From: Labia minor
Lineage: Eukaryota > Arthropoda > Insecta > Dermaptera > Spongiphoridae
Length of the DNA: 64,000 nt
Assembly (NCBI GenBank): GCA_963082975.1
Contig: OY720350.1
Span: 36,066,660-36,130,659 of the forward strand
Direction of reading: 5' to 3'
The notes under the pieces were generated by a model. It was not told the DNA's origin. It ran no database searches and saw only the letters and a program-made list of their open reading frames with translations. Of the stretch, positions 57,645 through 64,000 are shown piece after piece; position 1 is the stretch's first letter, and each line of letters begins with the position of its first letter. Made by a program: the position numbers and the translations under genes.

Positions 57645-58105
57645 TTTACTATCTCGCAAAAACGGTTTGAGTTAGAATAATGAAATTTGGTATACGGGCA
57701 TTATTCAAAATTCGTAGTTTTCTATCAACTATTGAGAAATGTAGCTCAACCGGAAGAGGGTCATTACCTACGTTTTGATTTTTTTTCCTCTAAAGTGACC
57801 GTAAAAATAAAGATATATGTTTGATAATTTTTCACAAGATTAAAAATTGAATAAAACTGCTATATATAGAATTTCAGCTTGATTGAATCGCTGAAAGTAC
57901 CAGAATTAATTTTTTAACACTGCAAATCTCACGCGCCAACACGTGACGTGGTGCCATCAACAAAAAGACAAACATGCGCTGGTTTAATAAATATTATTTA
58001 TTAATTTGAATTTATAATTAATTATATTTAATTTAAATATAATATATTATGTTATTTAATCCAATTCAAATTGCGAGATACTCGAGTGGAGACACTCCAG
58101 CTAAT
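57645..58105 (+). mobile_element. HL-A copy 7, deleted at the 5' side
   Basis: The terminal ATTTTTACTATCTCGC is joined directly to AAAAACGGTTTGAGTTAG. The first 100 bp, the microsatellite and the terminal hairpin are lost. The right end GCGAGATACTCGAGTGG plus hairpin is intact. The junction lies in a shared CGC, which suggests a microhomology deletion. Confidence 0.88.
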
Positions 58106-58904
58106 TTTTATGAAGTGACAGTTTAAAATGTAATATAAAATTATGAAAGATATTACAACATGATGACTATTGAATGTTTCAGAATATCATGAATATTGAA
58201 TAAAATAAGTTTTTATTAAAACATGTAAAACGACTATGTTTATTGTTGTTGTTTTTGTTGATTTGATGTAAGATGTTAATTCCCAATGGAGATGGCATCT
58301 CACTTACAAATGGCTTTTTTTTATAATTTAGTCAATAAATTTATTTTATTTTTGTTTTTATTAACTTTTAAACTAAATAAAAAAAAAGTTGAATGGTATA
58401 GAATTTTTGTTTTGTTTTGTTTTATTTATTGTTGTTTCTACTTTTATTTAATTTATTTACTTGTTGGTTTTTGAATTTTTGATAGGGATTTAAAAATCTT
58501 TTTGAAAAAAAATCTCAAATAATATTATAATAAAAATGATAAATATTAAAAAATGTCTTTATTATAAAATAACGTGGGAAAAACAGAATATTTTATGTAT
58601 AGTTTGAATATAATAAGAATTAATATATTATTATTAAATGTTATATATATAATCGGAAAATGTTACACAAACTGATTATGGAGGAGCATTAGAAAAATTA
58701 AATTAAATTTATAAATAGAAATATTCAAGAAACCATAAATTATATCAAGATAGTTTTTAAGAGTTATCAATTTATCAAGTAGAGAATATCCCAAAACTCA
58801 AGAGTAATATTTGAACAGGAGCTATGTCTCTCTCTCTTATAAAAGTCATGATTAGCGTCGTAAATTTAAAATTACTAATTAAAATGAGTTCTATATCTTT
58901 ATAT
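58106..58904. other. AT-rich unassigned stretch
   Basis: Nothing recognised. A T-rich frame at 58286-58474 has no motif. Confidence 0.35.
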
Positions 58905-59296
58905 AGTATAAAATAAATTTAAGTAAAAATAAATCTTTTTAAAAAAACACACTTTACTTAAAATTGCAATAAAAAGTAAAAAATAAAATCACTGTAAAGT
59001 GTGTGCGCCCAATAGTGGAAGCAAATGTTTTACGGTGTTATTATAATTTGAGCGCACACACTTAACAGTGATTTTATTTTTTACTTTTTAGTGCAATTTT
59101 AAGTAAAGTGTGTTTTTTTAAAAAATAAAATCACTGTAAAGTGTGTGCGCCCAATAGTGGAAGCAAATGTTTTACGGTGTTATTATAATTTGAGCGCACA
59201 CACTTAACAGTGATTTTATTTTTTACTTTTTAGTGCAATTTTAAGTTAAGTGTGTTTTTTAAAAAGATTTCTTTTTACTTAAATTTATTTTATACT
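58905..59296. mobile_element. Palindromic MITE with internal 142-bp duplication
   Basis: Outer inverted repeats start AGTATAAAATAAATTTAAGT and end ACTTAAATTTATTTTATACT. Inside, stems of about 65 bp containing GTGTGTGCGC and GCGCACACAC bracket a short loop. The block 58977-59118 is repeated almost exactly at 59119-59260, so the element holds two consecutive foldbacks. No coding sequence; target duplication not evident. Confidence 0.85.
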
Positions 59297-59736
59297 TTTT
59301 AGTAGAACTGCTATCGCCATCTATGATTGAAATAGTGAACTATTCCATATTCCGCATATAAAAGTTTAGTTAATTAATTACCACTAATAGATAAATAATT
59401 CAGTGGATTTTTCAATTGATTCGTGTATTATTAGCAGGAGCAAGCACGTATGCAAAATTTCAAGTTGATTGAATGACGGGAAGTTGTTGAAATATCGATT
59501 ATAAAATGCCGCGGACAAACAACACAAGGACAACCTGACAGTGTGAGTTAAGTAAAGTGTATTAAAAAGTGTATTAATAAAGTCGATTTCTCTGTCCCTA
59601 TAAACACTTCAATCTTTAAAATTACGCAACGGATTTTGATGGGTTTTTTTAAATAGATAGTGTGAGTGAAAAGGAAGATTTATATGTATAATAACAGAAT
59701 GTATCCACTAATTAATTATTATTATTATTATTTATT
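59297..59736. other. Unassigned repeat-like stretch
   Basis: AT-rich start. 59440-59690 includes ATGCAAAATTTCAAGTTGAT and ACGCAACGGATTTTGATG, phrases seen in many insect repeats, but no second copy occurs in the window. Confidence 0.35.
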
Positions 59737-59781
59737 ATTTTGCGTCTGGACCATCTAGGATCACGCAAAGCTCCCATATAC

Positions 59782-59848
59782 AAGGGTATTGATGTTAAGT
59801 GTGCCCATATATGAATGTTCTTTTTAGGTGTTAAATTCATTCTTCTTT
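59782..59848. repeat. Direct repeat flanking HL-C copy 2, left
   Basis: AAGGGTATTGATGTTAAGT and TGAATGTTCTTTTTAGGTG recur at 61135-61197. The pair brackets HL-C copy 2. Confidence 0.75.
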
Positions 59849-60005
59849 TTACTTTCCCGCATACTTCGTATAAGGGAAGTATTGGAATCGTCAAAAATTT
59901 CAACTTCGAGATTTCGATAGATCTTGACGTTTTAGACCTCCCTGAGTCGGAAAATACCATTTTTCGAATTATGTCTGTGTGTGTGTATGTATGTATGTAT
60001 GTATG

Positions 60006-60036
<31 letters not shown>

Positions 60037-60330
60037 TGTCTGTAAGCAAATTTACTCAAAAACTAATCAAGCTAGGACTTCGAAATTTGGTACACCGATA
60101 TTATTCACAGTTTGTAGATTTCTATCAAAATTTCGTCAAAATCGGTTAACCGGAAGTGGTACTTTACCTACACTGGTTGCGATTACCTTTCAAGTAAAGT
60201 ACCAGTTTGCTTCGAGATATTTGCTTCATATTTTGTATATAGATTTAAAAATATGAAAAAAATTGAGATACCAAATTTCATCATGATCTGATTACCGGAA
60301 GTGACATTTTACCTATACAAGTAGCGTTTC

Positions 60331-60872
60331 TTTTTTACCGACCGACGATAGTAAGGGAGGTATTGTTTTCACACCAAATTTCACCTATGGATATTTTTAG
60401 GTACATATCTCCACGAATCATGCATTTTCTTAACAGAAAAAAGTATTTTTAGCATGATGTCTGTCCGTCCGTCCGTCCGTCCGTCTGTCCGTATAGATGT
60501 GTACAGCCTGAACGGCTCAACCGATTTTGATGAAATTTGGTATATTTACTTAATGCATCAGTGGGATGAATTGATCAACTTTTGGTGCAAATCCGGAAAC
60601 CGGAAGTGCTAGTATTGCCGATCGAAGAGAGGAAGTGAAGGGTTATTTTCATATCAAATTTCACGTGAGGACATATCTCCACGTGTTATGCACTTTGTAT
60701 TGGTTTTATCCTCGAGAAAAATCATCTTCATTAGTTTTTTCTTAATTTAAAATTATATGACGTCACCCAGCACTTCATGACGTCACAGCCAGCCCTTATA
60801 TATTATAAATAAAATAAAATTAAAAATATTTATATTATATCCATATCTATTTTTTTACATTTAAAATATCAG
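60331..60872 (+). mobile_element. HL-B copy 8, 3'-truncated, nested in HL-C
   Basis: Begins TTTTTTACCGACCGACGATA, GTCC microsatellite at 60464-60490. It follows HL-B to ATATCCATATCTATTTTTTT, then stops before the hairpin end. Confidence 0.88.
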
Positions 60873-60892
60873 TTAACCGGAAGTAGCACTTT

Positions 60893-60897
<5 letters not shown>

Positions 60898-60929
<32 letters not shown>
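60898..60929. repeat. (TA)n microsatellite in HL-C copy 2
   Basis: About 30 bp of TA. Confidence 0.9.
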
Positions 60930-60931
<2 letters not shown>

Positions 60932-61080
60932 GTTACCAAATATCAAATTTGACACCAATAAACTAATACGAACTGGCTCTTTATCAATACCAAGTTTACA
61001 CATTCTAAATATTCATTCACAACTCTTTATACCTATTTATATGCGGGAAAGTCTAGGGGAGGACACTCCCGCTTATTTTT

Positions 61081-61134
61081 TGTGTGCTCATGAAGATCCG
61101 GTGTTATTCTCATCACGAACCATTGTTGCTTGAA
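61081..61134 (-). mobile_element. SINE tail fragment
   Basis: CTCATGAAGATCCGG and TTATTCTCATCACGAACC match SINE copy 2 at 61235-61310. Only the 3' part is present. Confidence 0.5.
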
Positions 61135-61196
61135 TAAGGGTATTGATGTTAAATCTGCCCATTTATGAATGTTCTTTAGGTGTTAAGTTTTATTCT

Positions 61197-61197
<1 letters not shown>
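61135..61197. repeat. Direct repeat flanking HL-C copy 2, right
   Basis: Partner of 59782-59848. Confidence 0.75.
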
Positions 61198-61238
<41 letters not shown>

Positions 61239-61510
61239 TCGTGAAGATCCGGATCCTCCAGGAGACGGGCGGATTGGGTACCAACTGGAGTTATTCTCAT
61301 AACTATCCATTGTTGCTTATGGTTGCTTGTTTTTGAGGTAGTCCTGCTGGTGCAGGGTTGTATAGAACCAGGGCTTGTCAGTTCCTGGAGCAGGAGGCAG
61401 CTGATGTTAAATTGAATTTATTAGAAAAATCCGTTCTTGGTTAGAATCGAACGCCGACTTCTTGTGTAGAAGGTTGCCACGCTACACTCTCAGCCAAGCC
61501 ACCTCCTTCC
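61197..61510 (-). mobile_element. tRNA-derived SINE copy 2
   Basis: On the minus strand the head reads GGTGGCTTGGCTGAGAGTG (A box) then GTCGGCGTTCGATTCTAACC (B box). The body continues to GAGCCCTC and a poly-A tail (T run at 61199-61232). It shares head and mid-body with the SINE at 8256. Confidence 0.78.
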
Positions 61511-61990
61511 ACTAATTAATTATTAATTAATTAATTATGTTTTCATTCAAAGACAACGCGGCTCACTTCAGTCAACATATCAAAATAAACATAATAAAAA
61601 TAATTCGAAAAATTCCCACTATATATAAAAATGTTTATAATATTTTAATTTATTAAATCAAACTATTATTTTTTATTTCAATATTTTTGATGTTAATACA
61701 ATAATTTTTATTTTATAATCTATAATTATAATTTAATTATTTTAAAAACCGGCGGTTTATTTAAAAGTTAAAGGTATAAATTTTATCATTGTCTAATATA
61801 AAAAACAGAATTTTTAATGTTTTATGAATACAAAAATATTTCGTCAATTAAAATGACTAAATTATATTATTTTTTTGTTTTTGTTTCAATTATTAATTAC
61901 AACTATATTTTAAGTGAAAAAATGATTTCTTGGTTATATAAAAATTAAAATATGATTTTTTTGACAAATGATAAAAAGGAGAAAAATTAA
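61511..61990. other. AT-rich unassigned stretch
   Basis: A fragment of the HL-B long-variant block is likely at 61858-61922 (GACTAAATTATATTATTTTT). Otherwise nothing recognised. Confidence 0.35.
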
Positions 61991-62440
61991 TCGTGAAATG
62001 TGTGCGGTGTATGTGCCAAACATTATGAGCGAAGGTGTAGTCCGTCTATGGGTTCGTTTTTTAAAAATGTTCACGGTGAAGACCTGAGTGGTAGGCCATC
62101 TCTAGTCAGTGATGACTTGGTGAACAAAGTGAATGAGAAAATTCGTGATAACCGGTGCTTCACAACCTCGGGACTTTCCGATCATTTTCCTGAAATTTCT
62201 CGAAGTCTTGTGCATGAGATAGTGACAGAAAAACTTGGGTATCACAAGTTGGCTACGCTCTCAGGCGACAGATTTTTATGCAGACGGCATTTCAAAAACT
62301 GTTAAAAGATATGATAAGTGCTTGAATTTATTTGAGAATATGTAGAAAAGTAGAGAAAAGCTGTAGTTTTAAAATGTATATAATAAAATTTTTGTATCTT
62401 AAATGGTTTATATTTTAACGGCGGTTACTTTGTAGACGAC
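61991..62440 (+). pseudogene. Mariner transposase, N terminus joined to C terminus
   Basis: SGRPSLVSDDLVNKVNEKIR and FPEISRSLVHEIVTEKLGYH are the second helix-turn-helix region of mariner DNA-binding domains. The catalytic core is deleted, and the sequence continues with a frameshifted tail corresponding to YDKCLNLF..YVEK. The terminal ACGACCCTCGTA matches the remnant at 8540. Confidence 0.8.
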
Positions 62441-62689
62441 CCTCGTAGTATATTATAGCTTGAAGCAAAATACTTAACACCTTAAAACCAAAAATTTCAT
62501 ATGGAAGCAGTCATTATTATATAAAATAAGATTAAAATAGAATGAATGAAGAAATACCTAATCTTTAAAATAATTTATTTAAATAAAATGAAAAGTTCAA
62601 TAAAAATCAATTGTGTTTAATTTTCTGTTAGAAAAATTAATACTTAAAAGCAAAATAAAAAAAAAGAATTATTTTTTTTTCAATTATTA
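62441..62689. other. AT-rich spacer
   Basis: Nothing recognised. Confidence 0.3.
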
Positions 62690-62915
62690 ATTAATTAATT
62701 GATTAATTTTAAAGTTAATTTTATTTAATTTCTTGTAAAAATTCTATTATATATTTATCAATCAATAAAAATTATATAGAGAGAACGTATATTTTTTTAA
62801 AAGATTAATCTTTAATTTAACTGATTAGATCCTTCCTTACATAGCCTGTTGCTATATATCGAGTGAAATTTGAATCAAGTGTCGGAAGTCCGATCTGTGT
62901 CCAAAGTGCTTCATT
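62690..62915 (-). repeat. Repeat E, copy 6, partial
   Basis: Reverse complement of E, including the start motif (GTCCGATCTGTGTCC corresponds to the ACACAGATCGGAC start). Internal part deleted. Confidence 0.65.
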
Positions 62916-63103
62916 TATATATTATTATATTGTTATATTGTTATTGTTATTGTTATATTGTTATATTGTTATTGTTATAATATATTATATTATTCTAATT
63001 TTCTACTATTAATTTAATCATTTATTTCAATGTATAATACAATGAAAGAAAGATTTCAGTGAGAACAGTGGAGTACTTAGATGGACACTGGCCTTCGACT
63101 TCT
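62916..63103. repeat. TATTGTTAT-type microsatellite and spacer
   Basis: Imperfect TATTGT/TATTGTTAT tandem at about 62920-62990, followed by AT-rich spacer. Confidence 0.7.
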
Positions 63104-63610
63104 ATTTTTTACTGACCGACGATAGTAAGGGAGATATTGCTTTCACACTAAATTTCACATGTAGAGATTTTTACATATCTCCACGTATCATGTATTTTCT
63201 TAACAGAAAAAAGTATTTTTAGCATGATGTCTTTCTTTCTGTCTGTCTGTCCGTCCGTTTTGTGTCCGTATAGATGTGTACAGCTTGAACGGCTCTACGG
63301 ATTTTGATAAAATTTCGTATATTTACTTAATGCATCAGTATGATGAATTCATCAACTTTTGGTGTATATCCGGAAACCGAAAGTGGTAGTTTACAAAGTA
63401 TTAATTTTATATTCATTGACCCAAAATATTTCACTTGAAATATAGTAGAAATTAATTATTGAGTAATTAAACTAAAAATAAAAACCAAGATAATATAATT
63501 TAGTCATTTTAATTCAAATGTGAAAATATTTTTTTATATATATAATGTTTGGAAATCAATTTATTTCAATCGTTGGTCGGTTCTGTGCCTGGCCATAGCT
63601 CAACTTATTT
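63104..63610 (+). mobile_element. HL-B copy 9 (long variant)
   Basis: Begins TTTTTTACTGACCGACGATA with a CTTT/GTCC microsatellite. It includes the extra block, and ends CGTTGGTCGGTTCTGTGCCT plus hairpin remnant and CTCAACTTATT. Confidence 0.88.
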
Positions 63611-63889
63611 GAAGAATGTTTATCATAATTAATAAGTTTAATTATATTTTGCCAACGGATGTCGAGGTGTAAGAAAATATTTATATATTTTATAATATTT
63701 GAAATCTAATTATAAGTTGAATAATAATTTTCAATAAGTACCACACTCTTTTCAAATTCAATTAACATAAATTAAAGAAATTAGAATTAAGAGAATTTAG
63801 TAGATTAGGATAAAATTAGAATTACTAGTCATTTAATAAATAATTTATTTTATGAAAATAGGAATTTTAGATAAATTTCAATTATATTT
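63611..63889. other. AT-rich spacer
   Basis: Nothing recognised. Confidence 0.3.
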
Positions 63890-64000
63890 CATTTTCTTCT
63901 AGAGAAATAAATACTTAAATATAAAATAAAAAAATAATATTTTTTATTTATTATTAATACAATTAAGTAATTATCCAATTGATTTTATTTAATTTCTTGT
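63890..64000 (-). repeat. Repeat E, copy 7, cut by window edge
   Basis: Reverse complement of E around 30700-30850, running off the end of the window. Confidence 0.6.

Larger units (their letters stand above)
59846..61080 (+). mobile_element. HL-C copy 2, split by an HL-B fragment
   Basis: Begins TTTTTACTTTCCCGCATACT with TATG microsatellite at about 59985-60033 and GAAATTTGGTACACCG. It resumes after HL-B at 60873 (GTTAACCGGAAGTAGC) and ends TATGCGGGAAAGT, hairpin GGGAG-GACA-CTCCC and GCTTATTTTT. ACTTTCCCGCATA and TATGCGGGAAAGT are a perfect 13-bp inverted pair. Confidence 0.9.

Noticed and set aside
59712-60059. 115-codon minus-strand frame
   Set aside because: It spans the HL-C start and its TATG microsatellite; the reading frame is a by-product of the repeat.

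Overview
This window looks like AT-rich, gene-poor animal DNA, most likely from an arthropod and probably an insect. The evidence is the transposon mix: hAT elements with ZBED5/GTF2IRD2-like transposases, mariners, a jockey-type LINE end, Helitron termini of a kind common in insects, and a Helitron-type endonuclease piece. The species cannot be named from sequence alone. No host gene could be confirmed. The only long intact reading frame is a transposase at 27305-29248 (-). Nothing bacterial is present (no operons, Shine-Dalgarno sites or CRISPR).

Layout. 1-6460: a Helitron (520-2568) carrying decayed reverse transcriptase, a 1-kb foldback, a broken Helitron-type endonuclease (4392-4980) and the first Helentron-like repeats. 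6461-13857: a tRNA-derived SINE, a mariner remnant, a jockey tail, a hAT MITE split by a Helentron-like element, and a possible orphan exon (12831-13103). 13858-19572: an LTR-like repeat, a hAT element inserted in a Helentron-like element, and an internally deleted mariner. 21859-26830: a second RT-bearing Helitron split by a hAT MITE, then tandem and nested Helentron-like copies. 26971-39330: a tandem repeat ('E') used repeatedly as an insertion target. It holds a 3,009-bp hAT with complete transposase, a hAT inside a hAT, and two Helitrons in opposite orientation. Sister repeat copies show empty or near-empty sites. 39330-48400: mostly unassigned AT-rich DNA with a mariner tail, a second LTR-like copy and three GC-richer islands. 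48400-64000: more Helentron-like copies, a giant palindromic MITE, SINE copies and a truncated mariner.

Family names used here. HL-A, HL-B and HL-C are three non-autonomous Helentron-like families with one shared plan: T-run, subterminal inverted repeat, about 100 bp, a microsatellite after ATGTCTGT, a conserved stretch containing AAATTTGGTA, an inverted copy of the subterminal repeat, an external hairpin, then CTT(ATT). Strands for HL copies follow the convention that the external hairpin is the 3' end. H1-H5 are Helitrons ending in CAGCTAG followed by T. E is an unclassified repeat.

How the parts relate. The window is a stratigraphy of insertions. Eight-base target duplications fix the boundaries of six hAT insertions, and repeat paralogues fix the Helitron insertions. 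The main points of interest are the common design of the three HL families, Helitrons whose cargo in at least four cases is pieces of one LINE reverse transcriptase, an internal bypassed-looking Helitron terminator, and a structurally intact hAT.
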